The notes: generated from the sequence alone by a model not told the origin. A DNA stretch of 21,333 nucleotides from CAVUAF01 sp964460655 (GCA_964460655.1 CAYWSH010000051.1:1-21333), one strand, 5' to 3'; numbered from the stretch's first letter, positions 1-7,721 are shown. Numbers and translations: made by a program.

Positions 1-276
1 CGCTTCCGCCCGATCATGATGACCACCATGGCCGCGCTCATGGGCACGCTGCCGATCGCGCTCGGCCTGGGCGCCGGTTCCGAATCCCGCCGGCCACTCG
101 GACTCGCCGTCGTCGGCGGCTTGATGTTCTCGCAGGTCATCACGCTCTACCTGACGCCGGTGTTCTACATCTATATGGAATCGTTCCATGGCTGGCTGCA
201 ACGCACCTTCAAGACCAAGAAGAAAGCCGAAGAGCGCGAAGCTGCGGCCGCAACACCGGCCATGGCGCACGACTGA
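1..276 (+). CDS. RND-family efflux transporter, C-terminal end (5' truncated by window)
   Basis: The frame is open from base 1 and shows the last 91 residues of an AcrB/MdtB-C type inner-membrane RND pump, which exports small molecules in a proton-driven tripartite complex. The visible part has the conserved end of the second membrane bundle: a helix with MGTLPIALGLGAGSESRRPL, then GLAVVGGLMFSQVITLYLTPVFYIYME, the family's last transmembrane helix. A short charged tail (KTKKKAEEREAAAA) follows. The RRPLG and TLYLTPVFY-like motifs are diagnostic of the RND family, but substrate (drug versus metal) cannot be read from this piece. The gene stops at TGA 274-276 and is followed 24 bases later by a strong hairpin terminator, so it is probably the last gene of its operon. 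Confidence 0.9.
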   Translation, partial: RFRPIMMTTMAALMGTLPIALGLGAGSESRRPLGLAVVGGLMFSQVITLYLTPVFYIYMESFHGWLQRTFKTKKKAEEREAAAATPAMAHD

Positions 277-299
277 TTCTTACAAAATGAGTGGGGTGG

Positions 300-330
300 A
301 CGCGGGCGACCTCGCCCGCGTTTCCTTTTC
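300..330 (+). terminator. Rho-independent terminator after the RND gene
   Basis: Bases 300-308 (ACGCGGGCG) pair perfectly with 313-321 (CGCCCGCGT) around the four-base loop ACCT, and the stem is followed by the T-rich run TTTCCTTTT. It lies 24 bases after the RND stop codon, which is the expected position for an intrinsic terminator. Confidence 0.8.
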
Positions 331-388
331 CCCCTCATGTTCCTTTGTGTACTCTTGTGTGGTTTGTGGTCAGGGTCAAAATGCAAAC

Positions 389-415
389 CGCAAAGGACGC
401 GAGGGACGCGAAGGA
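389..415 (+). repeat. Three 9-bp tandem repeats abutting the M28 peptidase start
   Basis: Three consecutive 9-mers, CGCAAAGGA, CGCGAGGGA and CGCGAAGGA, end exactly one base before the ATG at 416. Each copy contains a purine-rich AGGA/GGGA core that resembles a Shine-Dalgarno sequence. The block therefore probably supplies the ribosome-binding site of the downstream gene. Confidence 0.7.
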
Positions 416-1858
416 ATGATGAAGCGTTTCGTTTTTGTGATGTTGGCAGTTGCTGCCACGTTCGCTCAATCACCCGCCGGACGCGCGCTCGCCGCGGCCC
501 GCAGCTCACCAACGCTCGAGAAGAACCTGCGCGCCCTGACCGACGAAGTCGGCGGGCGTGTTCCCGGCACGCCAGCGATGCGCGCCGCCGTCAACTGGGC
601 AGCCAAAGCGATGGAAGCCGACGCCGATTCGCTCGCGCCCGAGCACTTCATGATGCCCGCCACCTGGGCAGAGGGCGACACACGACTGGAGATCACCGCG
701 CCCGTGAATTTCCGCGCGCGCGCCCTCTCGGTGGCGTGGGCACCCGCGCTGCCGAAGACGCATCTGCGCATCGTCGACGTCGGCGAAGGCAAGCCGGAAG
801 ACTTTGCGCGCGCCAGCAACGTTACGGGCGCGCTCATCCTGGTCCATTCGCATGTCTTGAAGACGTGGGAAGACCTGTTCGCCGAATACCTGGAAGCTCC
901 GCCCGTGATCGAAGCGGCGGTGAAGGCGAAGGTCGCAGTCATCGCCTGGATGGCGACGCGCGAACACGACATCCTTTACCGCCACATCAACACGCTGAAC
1001 GGCAAGATCGACCGCTTGCCGCAGCTCGTGGTCGCGCGGGAAGATGCCGAGCGCATGGCGCGGTTACTGGCCTCCGGCAAGAGATTGGAAGCCGACGTCT
1101 CGATCCCGAACGTAGTCGGTCCGGCGGCGCAGACGGCGAACCTGGTTGCCGAGCTGCGCGGCAGCGAGCGGCCGGATGAGTACGTCCTGCTCGGCGCGCA
1201 TCTCGACTCCTGGAACCTCGGAACCGGCGCGCTTGATAACGGCTGCGACGCCGCGCTCGTGATCGACGCACTGCGCGCCATCAAGGCGGCGGGCGTGAAG
1301 CCGAAGCGCTCGATCCGCTTCGTGCTCTTCAGCGGCGAGGAACAAGGCATGCTGGGTTCGCTGGCTTACGTGCGCCAGCACCGTGCCGACATGGACAAGA
1401 TCGCCGGCGTCATCATCTTCGACGAAGGTACGGGAGCGACCACCGGCTTCTCACTCGGCGGGCGCGAGGACATCAAGGCGAGCGTCGCCGCGCTGCTTGG
1501 CCCGCTGGCGGAATTCAAAGCGACGGAACTAACGACCGATGCGTTCGTCGGCACCGATAACCTCGACTTCCTGCTCGAAGGCGTGCCCACTCTCGTCGCC
1601 AACCAGCAGGAGGCGAATTACCTGGTCAACTACCACGCGACGTCCGACACGTTCGACAAGGTCGACCTGGCGCAACTGCAGAAGCACGTCGCCATCGCCG
1701 CGTATTTCGCCGTAGCGCTCGCCGATGCGCCGCGCATCGGCCCGCGGCAATCGCGCGCGGAGATCGAGCAACTCATGCAGAAGACGCAGCTCGACCAGCA
1801 GCTCAAGACCTTCGGCCTGTGGTCTGAGTGGCAGAATGGAACGCGAGGAAGGAAGTAA
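416..1858 (+). CDS. Secreted M28-family zinc aminopeptidase/carboxypeptidase
   Basis: A 480-residue M28 metallopeptidase, closest in layout to plasma glutamate carboxypeptidase-like (M28B) enzymes that trim peptides outside the cytoplasm. Residues 1-26 form a Sec signal peptide (MMKR, then a hydrophobic stretch, cleavage near ALA-AA). A PA-like insert occupies roughly 95-230. The two-zinc catalytic domain follows: H262 in GAHLDSW, bridging D274 in GALDNG, catalytic/ligand E308-E309 in SGEEQGMLGS, D336 in FDEGTG and H407 in YHATSDTFDK. All expected metal ligands are present, so it should be active. The frame is open from 188, but the signal peptide and the purine-rich repeat upstream place the start at ATG 416 (or the adjacent ATG 419). 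The terC-like gene starts immediately after its stop codon. Substrate is unknown. Confidence 0.9.
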   Translation: MMKRFVFVMLAVAATFAQSPAGRALAAARSSPTLEKNLRALTDEVGGRVPGTPAMRAAVNWAAKAMEADADSLAPEHFMMPATWAEGDTRLEITAPVNFRARALSVAWAPALPKTHLRIVDVGEGKPEDFARASNVTGALILVHSHVLKTWEDLFAEYLEAPPVIEAAVKAKVAVIAWMATREHDILYRHINTLNGKIDRLPQLVVAREDAERMARLLASGKRLEADVSIPNVVGPAAQTANLVAELRGSERPDEYVLLGAHLDSWNLGTGALDNGCDAALVIDALRAIKAAGVKPKRSIRFVLFSGEEQGMLGSLAYVRQHRADMDKIAGVIIFDEGTGATTGFSLGGREDIKASVAALLGPLAEFKATELTTDAFVGTDNLDFLLEGVPTLVANQQEANYLVNYHATSDTFDKVDLAQLQKHVAIAAYFAVALADAPRIGPRQSRAEIEQLMQKTQLDQQLKTFGLWSEWQNGTRGRK

Positions 1859-2779
1859 GTGGAAGGCCCGGTTTTCTGGATCGGCTTCAACCTCTTCGTG
1901 CTCTTCATGCTTGGGCTGGACCTTGGCCTGGCGCAGCGCAAGCCACACGTCATGAGGTTCAAAGAGGCGGCGCTGTGGAGCGCGTTCTGGATCGCGCTTG
2001 CGGCCGGCTTCTGTGGACTCGTCTACGCCTGGCAGGGCTACCAGAAGGCACTGGAGTTCGCCACCGGTTACCTCGTCGAAGAGTCGATGAGCGTCGACAA
2101 CCTCTTCGTCTTCCTCGTCCTCTTCAACTATTTCAAGGTCGAGCGTATCTATCAGCGCCGCGTGCTCACGTGGGGCATCGTCGGTGCGCTCATCATGCGC
2201 GCCATCTTCATCCTCGTCGGCGTAGGGTTGATCCAGGTCTTTCACTGGGTCATCTACGTTTTCGGCGCCTTCCTGATCTACACGGGCATCCGGTTGGCGC
2301 TATCTCAGGAGGGCGGCTCCGATCCCGGCAAGAGCTGGGTGGTGCGCTGGGCGCGCAAGCTCTTCCCCGTTACCGACGAATTCCACGGCGCGCGCTTCTT
2401 CGTAAAGCAGGATGGCAAGCGCCGAGCGACGCCACTCTTCCTCGTGCTGCTCGTGGTCGAAGCCACCGACGTGATGTTCGCCACCGACTCCGTCCCGGCC
2501 GTGATCGCCATCAGCAAGGACCCGTTCATCGTCTACACGTCGAACGTCTTCGCCATCCTCGGCCTGCGCGCGCTGTACTTCGCGCTCGCCGGCATGCTGG
2601 AGCTCTTCCACTACCTGCACTATGGGCTGGCGGTCATCCTGATGTTCGTCGGCGTGAAGATGCTGATCTCGGGATGGTACGAGATCCACACGCTGGTAGC
2701 GCTCGGCGTGATCGTGGGCGTGCTGGCGCTGTCGGTGGGAGCTTCCATCTTGCGCCCGTCAAAAAAACCTGGGCATTGA
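1859..2779 (+). CDS. TerC-family integral membrane protein
   Basis: A 306-residue protein of the TerC family, multi-helix inner-membrane proteins associated with tellurium resistance and, more generally, with metal (notably manganese) export and loading of exported enzymes. The signature segments are visible: EESMSVDNLFVFLVLFNYF near residue 75, and ATDVMFATDSVPAVIAI near 205, with the conserved acidic residues in the membrane. Seven or more hydrophobic helices can be traced. The start is GTG 1859, the base directly after the TAA of the M28 gene, with GAGGAAGGAAG at 1845-1855 inside the upstream gene as Shine-Dalgarno. This implies translational coupling, and a metal-transport role next to a zinc peptidase is suggestive but unproven. 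The exact ion is not readable. Confidence 0.93.
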   Translation: MEGPVFWIGFNLFVLFMLGLDLGLAQRKPHVMRFKEAALWSAFWIALAAGFCGLVYAWQGYQKALEFATGYLVEESMSVDNLFVFLVLFNYFKVERIYQRRVLTWGIVGALIMRAIFILVGVGLIQVFHWVIYVFGAFLIYTGIRLALSQEGGSDPGKSWVVRWARKLFPVTDEFHGARFFVKQDGKRRATPLFLVLLVVEATDVMFATDSVPAVIAISKDPFIVYTSNVFAILGLRALYFALAGMLELFHYLHYGLAVILMFVGVKMLISGWYEIHTLVALGVIVGVLALSVGASILRPSKKPGH

Positions 2780-2790
2780 CGACTTGAAAG

Positions 2791-2843
2791 GGCACGGCTT
2801 CAGCCGTGCCGCTCGGCGCAAGACAAGCTGCGGCTTTAGCCGC
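2791..2843. repeat. Double palindrome between convergent genes
   Basis: Bases 2791-2810 read GGCACGGCTTCAGCCGTGCC, a perfect 9-bp-arm hairpin with a TC loop. A second hairpin follows at 2830-2843 (GCGGCT-TT-AGCCGC). They lie between the convergent stops of the TerC gene (+) and the hydroxyacid dehydrogenase (-). They may act as a two-way terminator or be members of a dispersed palindromic repeat family. Neither has a clear T-tract. Confidence 0.65.
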
Positions 2844-2864
2844 TGAGGGGCGGGGTTGGAACAA

Positions 2865-3848
2865 CTAGTAGCCGCGCTGCTTGTCCACGACATTCACCAG
2901 CGGCTCACCCGCCAGATAGCGCCGCATGTTCTGCGCGATGAGCGCGAAATGCCGCTCCCACATCTTTTCGGTCGTCGCCGCGGTGTGCGGCGTCACGATG
3001 ACATTCGGCAGCGACCACAACGGCGAATCCTGCGGCAGCGGCTCGTGCTCGAACACGTCGAGGCCGGCGCCGCCGAGCTTGTCTTCCGCCAGCGCCTTCG
3101 CGAGCGCGGCTTCGTCGATGAGCGCTCCGCGGCTCACATTGATGACGCACGCTTCCCGCTTCAGCAACGCGAGCCGGCGTGCGTCGAGCAGCTTCGTCGT
3201 ACGCTCCGTCAACGGCGCACAGAGGGCGACGAAATCAGCTTGTGGCAGCAGCGCTTCGACTTCCCCCGCGCCGTGCATCGTCACGTTGCGCAGCGCGGTG
3301 CGCTGCGGATGCTCGCGCAGCACCAGCACGCGCATACCGAGCGCGGCCGCGCGCCATGCTACTTCGCTGCCGATCGCGCCGTACCCGACCAGCAGCAGGG
3401 TGCTACCCGCGATCTCGCGCGGCATGGGCCACTCTTCCGCGATCTCCGTCTGCGCCCAGTGGCGCGCCGCCTGATGCCGCGCCGCACTGTGCAGTCGCTT
3501 GGCCAAGGCAAAGATGAGCGCGATCACGTGCTCGGCCACGACCGGCCCGTGCACCGTGCTGGCATTCGTGATGACCACGTCGCTCGCCACCACCTCCGGC
3601 ATCAGGAGTTGATGTACGGCGGCTGCGGTCGCATGGATCCAACGCAACCGCTTGGCCTTCTGGAACTGCTCCAGGCGCATCGACCAGCCGAGGTAGATCT
3701 CGGTATCGCCGATCTCTTCGCTCACGCGCGCGTAGTCGGGCAGATGTACTACGTCGAGCTGCGGGAAATCGGCGCACAGGCGCTCGCCGAGCCATGGCGG
3801 CGCGCACCAAAGCGGGAAGCGGTGGTGGATGGCGATGAGGGCTTTCAA
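2865..3848 (-). CDS. D-isomer-specific 2-hydroxyacid dehydrogenase
   Basis: A 327-residue NAD(P)-dependent dehydrogenase that interconverts 2-keto acids and D-2-hydroxy acids in the cytoplasm. The Rossmann nucleotide-binding loop is VGYGAIG at about 154-160. The catalytic triad is in place: R240 in INVSRGALID, E269 in LDVFEHEPLP and H288 in TPHTAATTEK. Length is normal for the family; the N-terminal substrate half is divergent, as in the GhrA/YoaD-like branch, so substrate is not assigned. The best start is TTG 3848, which has no convincing Shine-Dalgarno site, and no in-frame ATG lies nearby. A 95-bp hairpin repeat separates it from the tldE-like gene upstream, so common transcription is uncertain. 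Confidence 0.9.
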   Translation of the reverse strand: MKALIAIHHRFPLWCAPPWLGERLCADFPQLDVVHLPDYARVSEEIGDTEIYLGWSMRLEQFQKAKRLRWIHATAAAVHQLLMPEVVASDVVITNASTVHGPVVAEHVIALIFALAKRLHSAARHQAARHWAQTEIAEEWPMPREIAGSTLLLVGYGAIGSEVAWRAAALGMRVLVLREHPQRTALRNVTMHGAGEVEALLPQADFVALCAPLTERTTKLLDARRLALLKREACVINVSRGALIDEAALAKALAEDKLGGAGLDVFEHEPLPQDSPLWSLPNVIVTPHTAATTEKMWERHFALIAQNMRRYLAGEPLVNVVDKQRGY

Positions 3849-3851
3849 GAC

Positions 3852-3946
3852 ATTGCCGAACTGCCGGATTGCCGAACTGCCGAATTGAAAATGGAAGCTG
3901 GCCTTTCCGTCAATTCGGCAATTCCGCAGTTCTGCAATTCCGCAAT
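3852..3946. repeat. Long imperfect hairpin built from 8-mer repeats
   Basis: The left arm, 3852-3888, is a tandem of near-identical 8-mers (TTGCCGAA, CTGCCGGA, TTGCCGAA, CTGCCGAA). The right arm, 3910-3946, is its inverted counterpart, matching at 30 of 37 positions by my alignment, around a 21-base loop. The element nearly fills the 101-bp gap between the tldE-like stop and the dehydrogenase start. It could fold in mRNA as a 3' stabiliser or terminator, but no T-run follows it. Confidence 0.75.
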
Positions 3947-3949
3947 AGG

Positions 3950-5617
3950 CTACTTGTCGTTACCGCCCGCGCTCTTCGCGGGCGTTGCATTGCCGGGCGC
4001 GGGATAGTCGGGCAGCTTGTCACGGGCGGCGCTGGTCTTACGGATCTCCAGCTCGCCGAAGAGCAGTGAGGGAGCGATGATCGAGTTGCCGACCTGGTCC
4101 ATGCGGTTGTCTACCTGCGGATCGTCGCCGGCGGCGATCAGGTCGCTGCGCAGCGCACGCGTATCGAGCTGGTAGAACTCGGCGCCGCGCACGAGTTCTT
4201 CGTGTCCATCGTTCACGTACACGCGATACGCCACCTGCGGATTAAATCCGTTCCCGGTGGATTCGACCACGTACCCGTACGCCAGGCCGCGGTCCTTGCA
4301 CATGTCGATGAGCTTGCGCTTCAGCTCGGCGAAGCTCGTCGCGGGCGCGGACTTGATGAACAGGTTGCCGAGCGCTGGCCCCGGCGACTGTCCACCGGCG
4401 CTACGTCCATGCCCGTTCGACGACGGGAAATCGCGGATGGGCTGCCGGCCAAGCAGGTAATTCACCAACTCGCCTTTCTCGACCACGCCGACCGCCTTCG
4501 CTGCCACACCCTCGTCGTCATAGTGATAACTGCCGAGCAAGGTGCGTCCACCGAAGGTTTCGATGGTCGGATCATCGGTGATATTGAGGAACTCGGGCAG
4601 AACGCGCGACTTGTAGCTCGACGCGAACTCGCCCACCGTGCGCGAAGTCGTCCCGGGGCGCGGCTGGCGGCCCAGGACCGAGCCGCCGACGAGGCGCGCG
4701 AAGATCGACGTTGCCGCATCGGCCTTGAGCAGTACGGGGCCGCGATACTGGTCTTCCGCGACCGGCGCCTTGCGCAGCGACGCCAGCGTCGCGATGAGCT
4801 TCTCGGTCGCCACTCTCAGGTCGGCCTGCGAGGGCAGCTCCTTCGGGGTGGCGACCACGAAGTTCGCGGCGCGGTCTACGCGCATGCCATCCCCCGCCTG
4901 CGAGCTGGCATTCACGCTCACGATGTACATCGTGGTCGGCTGACGGAGCACCGTGCCTTCGCTGTTGATGAAGTAGCGCGTCTGCGCGCGGAAAAGCACG
5001 CGCGCCTCCATGTCCTGGACCTCCTGGTCGGCACGATATAGCGCGCTCGCCGCCTTCAGGGTGACGCGCCAGGCCGCCGCGTCGAACTGCAGTTGGGCCA
5101 CGGGTCCCAGGTACTGCGAAGGCTGTTCTTTCGAGAAATCGTCGGGCCGCTTTTCGTTCTCGAACTGCTTGAGCTGCGCCTGCTTGCGCGAGAGCGATTC
5201 GATCGCCGCTTTGTAGGCGCGGTCGGTCGCCAGCCAGATCTGATGACGCAAAGCCAGGATGTTGTCTTCGGTCGGCGCCAGCTCCAACGTGCCGTCGCCC
5301 GAGCCGGCGGCGTAGCTATCCTGCTTGTAATCGCCCACGCGCACCACGGCCCGCAGGATGCGCCCGCGCTGACGTTGCTCGGCGCGCAGCGCACCGAAGG
5401 AGGCGTCGGCGGCGTAATCGTCCTCATCGATGATGCGGTACTCGATGTAGTACGGCCGCTCCATCTGCTCCAGCCGCAGCTGCGCCTTCGAGCGCTCCAG
5501 CTCCGCCTGCATGGCTTGCAGCACCGGATCAGCGGGCGCGGTCTGCGCCGCGGTGAACGAAGCTGCGCACAGCGTCGCGACGAATACGAGCCGGCGAAAG
5601 AGTGTGTGCATGCGCAT
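3950..5617 (-). CDS. Secreted TldE/PmbA-like protein, metalloprotease fold without the HExxxH site
   Basis: A 555-residue protein of the TldD/PmbA (modulator of DNA gyrase) family with an N-terminal Sec signal peptide (LVFVATLCAASFTAAQ, cleavage near residue 25). It aligns with the adjacent tldD-like protein over its whole length, for example PYYIEY near 56, TRYFINSEG near 213, SSNGHGRS near 399 and VYVNDGHEELVRG near 467. Where the neighbour has FFHEVLGHR, this one reads FARLVGGSV (306-314), so both histidines and the glutamate are lost. The C-terminal zinc cysteine is also absent (RMDQVGNSI). This matches E. coli TldE, the inactive partner of the TldD protease. Start ATG 5617 overlaps the upstream TGA by one base, with AAGGAG eight bases before it, so the two are coupled. 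Extracytoplasmic location is inferred from the signal peptide. Confidence 0.88.
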   Translation of the reverse strand: MRMHTLFRRLVFVATLCAASFTAAQTAPADPVLQAMQAELERSKAQLRLEQMERPYYIEYRIIDEDDYAADASFGALRAEQRQRGRILRAVVRVGDYKQDSYAAGSGDGTLELAPTEDNILALRHQIWLATDRAYKAAIESLSRKQAQLKQFENEKRPDDFSKEQPSQYLGPVAQLQFDAAAWRVTLKAASALYRADQEVQDMEARVLFRAQTRYFINSEGTVLRQPTTMYIVSVNASSQAGDGMRVDRAANFVVATPKELPSQADLRVATEKLIATLASLRKAPVAEDQYRGPVLLKADAATSIFARLVGGSVLGRQPRPGTTSRTVGEFASSYKSRVLPEFLNITDDPTIETFGGRTLLGSYHYDDEGVAAKAVGVVEKGELVNYLLGRQPIRDFPSSNGHGRSAGGQSPGPALGNLFIKSAPATSFAELKRKLIDMCKDRGLAYGYVVESTGNGFNPQVAYRVYVNDGHEELVRGAEFYQLDTRALRSDLIAAGDDPQVDNRMDQVGNSIIAPSLLFGELEIRKTSAARDKLPDYPAPGNATPAKSAGGNDK

Positions 5618-7407
5618 CAGTTCATCTCCTTCGGGCCCTCGCCGGAGCCGGCGGATCTTGTCGCACGGTTCTCGCGACCCGGCGGGGGCAGGATGGGCGG
5701 CCGGTTCTGCGTCTGCCGGCGCTTCTGCACCTCGATCTCACTGAACAGCATGGCGGGTGACGCGGCGGAGACGGGCACGCTGCCCGACTCGGCGCCGCAC
5801 ACGCCGTTGAACACTTCCGTCTTGTCGCCGGTCGCCAGGATGCGCGTCATCGCCGTCAGAGGCGTGCCCACAATGTCCACGCCGCGCACCAGTTCATCCG
5901 GACGTCCGTCGGCGTAGACGCGCCAGACCATCAGCGGCAGCACCTGGAAGGCTTGCGGCAGCGCACGCGTGGTCAGCGTGAAGCCGCCGGCAATGTCCTC
6001 GAAGTACAAGCCGTAGGGCTTGCCCTGTTTCTTCACTTCGTCGAGCAGTTGCTTGCGCAGGTCGGCGTCGCTCTCCGTCTTCGATGAACTGACGATCAGG
6101 TTCCCCTGCCGACCGACCGGCATCATGCCTTCCTGCGAGCGGCCGTGGCCGTTCGAATGGTCGAAGCCCTTGATGGGCATGCGCGACATCAGAAACTCTT
6201 TCAGCACGCCGTCCTGGATCACGGTGACCTTCTGCGCCGGCATGCCTTCTTCGTCGAACTCGTAGCTGCCGTTCAGGTCTACTCCGCCGATCTGTTGCAG
6301 CTGGGGATTATCGGTAACGCTCAGGAACGCGGGCAGCACCTGCTGGTTCAACTTCTTGGTGAACGTCTGGCCTTCCTGCACACCGCGTTGCCGTTGTCCT
6401 TCGACGCGATGCCCCAGTACTTCGTGGAAGAACACCGCGGCGGCACGGCCGCTCAGCATCGCCGGCCCGCTGTAGGGCTCAACGACGGGCGCGGAGCGCA
6501 GCTTTTCGAGGTCACTGCCCAACCTCGTCAGCTTCGCTTTGATCTCCGCGTCCCCGGGGATCTTGTCTGGCGTCGTGACGTCCCAGGTCTCGTTGCGCAG
6601 CAGTTCCATGCCGTCATCGGCGCGCGCTTCTCCGGTGGCGATCAGCCGGGCCAGTGCCTTGTGCGCCACCAAGCGGGCGCCTTCGCTCGACACGAAGTAC
6701 CGCGTCCGGTCGCTCAGTGCGAACGTCACGCTCGAGGTGTAGACGTCGGGGTACTCCGCCAGCACCTCGGAATACCCCTTGATGCGCTGCTCCCAAGCCT
6801 TCATGTCCGGAAGCCTGGGCGTGACGCCGGCTCCGGGATGCACCGCCGGTTCTTCCTTGCTGAAGTCGGCGGAAACGTCGTCTTCCTGCGCGCGTACCTG
6901 GGTGTTCGTTTTGATCTGCAGATACGTGCGCGCGGCGCTCTTGTAACCCTGATCGGTCGCCTGCCACAGCACGCGCGCGATCGCTTCGGGGTCATCTTCC
7001 ACGGGCAGCAACACGGTACGGACAGCCGATGGCCGGCCTTCGTTGTGCGTGTTGTCGAGCGCGGGCGAGGCGACGCGCACCGAGACGTCGGCGATGCGCA
7101 GTCGCGGTTGCGCACTGTTGAACAATGCGCCCTGCATCGCGGTCGCGGCCATGTCGTAGCGGTCGGTGACCGAGTAGCTGATGTAGTACGGCGCCGGCTC
7201 GCGCTGCGCCAGCTCCTTCATCGCGCGCTGCAACTCGCGCTGCATCACGTCGAGCAGAACGGCGTTGCCAGCGTTCTGGGCAGGAGGGGCCGCGGCCGGC
7301 GCCGCAGGCTTGGCCGCGGCGGACTTGCGTTGCTTTTCCGCGGCAGAGACGTTCGGCATGCCTAGCGCAAGCGCCAAGCCAGTGGTCAAAAGAATGCGGA
7401 TCTTCAT
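5617..7407 (-). CDS. Secreted TldD-like zinc metalloprotease (active subunit)
   Basis: A 596-residue TldD/PmbA-family protein. E. coli TldD forms a heterodimer with TldE and degrades unfolded peptides such as those of microcin B17 and CcdA. Residues 1-22 form a signal peptide (MKIRILLTTGLALALG... ending VSA-A), followed by an Ala/Pro-rich linker. The family HExxxH motif is intact as H328-E329-V-L-G-H333, and the C-terminal zinc cysteine is at C537 in VCGAESGSVPV, so catalysis is plausible. I chose ATG 7407 because it gives a clean signal peptide; a TTG at 7419 would add four residues. No strong Shine-Dalgarno is seen. Classical TldD/TldE are cytoplasmic, so an exported pair is unusual. Its target is unknown. 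Confidence 0.9.
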   Translation of the reverse strand: MKIRILLTTGLALALGMPNVSAAEKQRKSAAAKPAAPAAAPPAQNAGNAVLLDVMQRELQRAMKELAQREPAPYYISYSVTDRYDMAATAMQGALFNSAQPRLRIADVSVRVASPALDNTHNEGRPSAVRTVLLPVEDDPEAIARVLWQATDQGYKSAARTYLQIKTNTQVRAQEDDVSADFSKEEPAVHPGAGVTPRLPDMKAWEQRIKGYSEVLAEYPDVYTSSVTFALSDRTRYFVSSEGARLVAHKALARLIATGEARADDGMELLRNETWDVTTPDKIPGDAEIKAKLTRLGSDLEKLRSAPVVEPYSGPAMLSGRAAAVFFHEVLGHRVEGQRQRGVQEGQTFTKKLNQQVLPAFLSVTDNPQLQQIGGVDLNGSYEFDEEGMPAQKVTVIQDGVLKEFLMSRMPIKGFDHSNGHGRSQEGMMPVGRQGNLIVSSSKTESDADLRKQLLDEVKKQGKPYGLYFEDIAGGFTLTTRALPQAFQVLPLMVWRVYADGRPDELVRGVDIVGTPLTAMTRILATGDKTEVFNGVCGAESGSVPVSAASPAMLFSEIEVQKRRQTQNRPPILPPPGRENRATRSAGSGEGPKEMN

Positions 7408-7419
7408 GGGAGTGCGCAA

Positions 7420-7431
7420 CCAGTTTACTGG
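7420..7431. promoter_or_regulatory. 12-bp palindrome upstream of the tldD-like gene
   Basis: CCAGTTTACTGG is a perfect palindrome centred 19 bases before the chosen ATG at 7407. On the minus strand it contains TAAACT, a weak match to a -10 box. It could be an operator over the promoter of the tldD-tldE unit, but a 12-bp palindrome may also occur by chance. Confidence 0.3.
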
Positions 7432-7511
7432 ATTTGGAGCTTCCAGAATCCCTTTAAGTCGGACCGGAATGGGCCTTAGATAAGAATGAAGACGCGCTGC
7501 GAAGTTGCGCG

Positions 7512-7721
7512 TTAGCGGGACATCCGCCCGCCACCCACAAAGTGGACGATCTCGAGCCGGTCGTCCTCATGGAGTTTGGTCTCGGCCCAGGCGGTGCGCG
7601 GCACGATGTTGCGATTCAGCTCGACCGCCACGCGGTCCGGCTTCATGCCGAGCGCGCTCACGAGCTCGGCGACGGTCGCCGCATCGAAGCTCCGCTCTTC
7701 GCCGTTGAGGATGAGGCGCAT
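7512..7721 (-). CDS. thiS: ThiS-like sulfur carrier protein with C-terminal extension
   Basis: A 69-residue ubiquitin-fold protein matching ThiS, the carrier that delivers sulfur as a C-terminal thiocarboxylate for thiazole synthesis in thiamine biosynthesis. It starts MRLILNGEERSF and has the family's VAVELNRNIVPR core and the EIVHFVGGG tail. ThiS proteins normally end in Gly-Gly. Here four further residues (RMSR) precede the TAA, so the glycines are not terminal. ATG 7721 is chosen because the longer frame (to 7790) adds non-ThiS sequence. No other thiamine gene is in the window. It lies 104 bp upstream of the tldD-like gene on the same strand. Confidence 0.85.
   Translation of the reverse strand: MRLILNGEERSFDAATVAELVSALGMKPDRVAVELNRNIVPRTAWAETKLHEDDRLEIVHFVGGGRMSR

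Noticed and set aside
188..415. Extension of the M28 peptidase frame upstream to 188
   Set aside because: It would overlap the RND gene and cross the terminator hairpin, and it would bury the signal peptide internally.
2856..4007. A 383-codon plus-strand frame opposite the hydroxyacid dehydrogenase
   Set aside because: It runs through the non-coding hairpin at 3852-3946 and shows no domain; it is antisense of the real gene.
6145..7365. A 406-codon plus-strand frame across the tldD-like gene
   Set aside because: It has shadow composition and no motif, and the minus strand carries intact TldD signatures and a signal peptide.
7432..7511. A terminator between thiS and the tldD-like gene
   Set aside because: On the minus strand only a 5-bp CGCGC/GCGCG stem with an interrupted T-stretch is seen, which is too weak to call.
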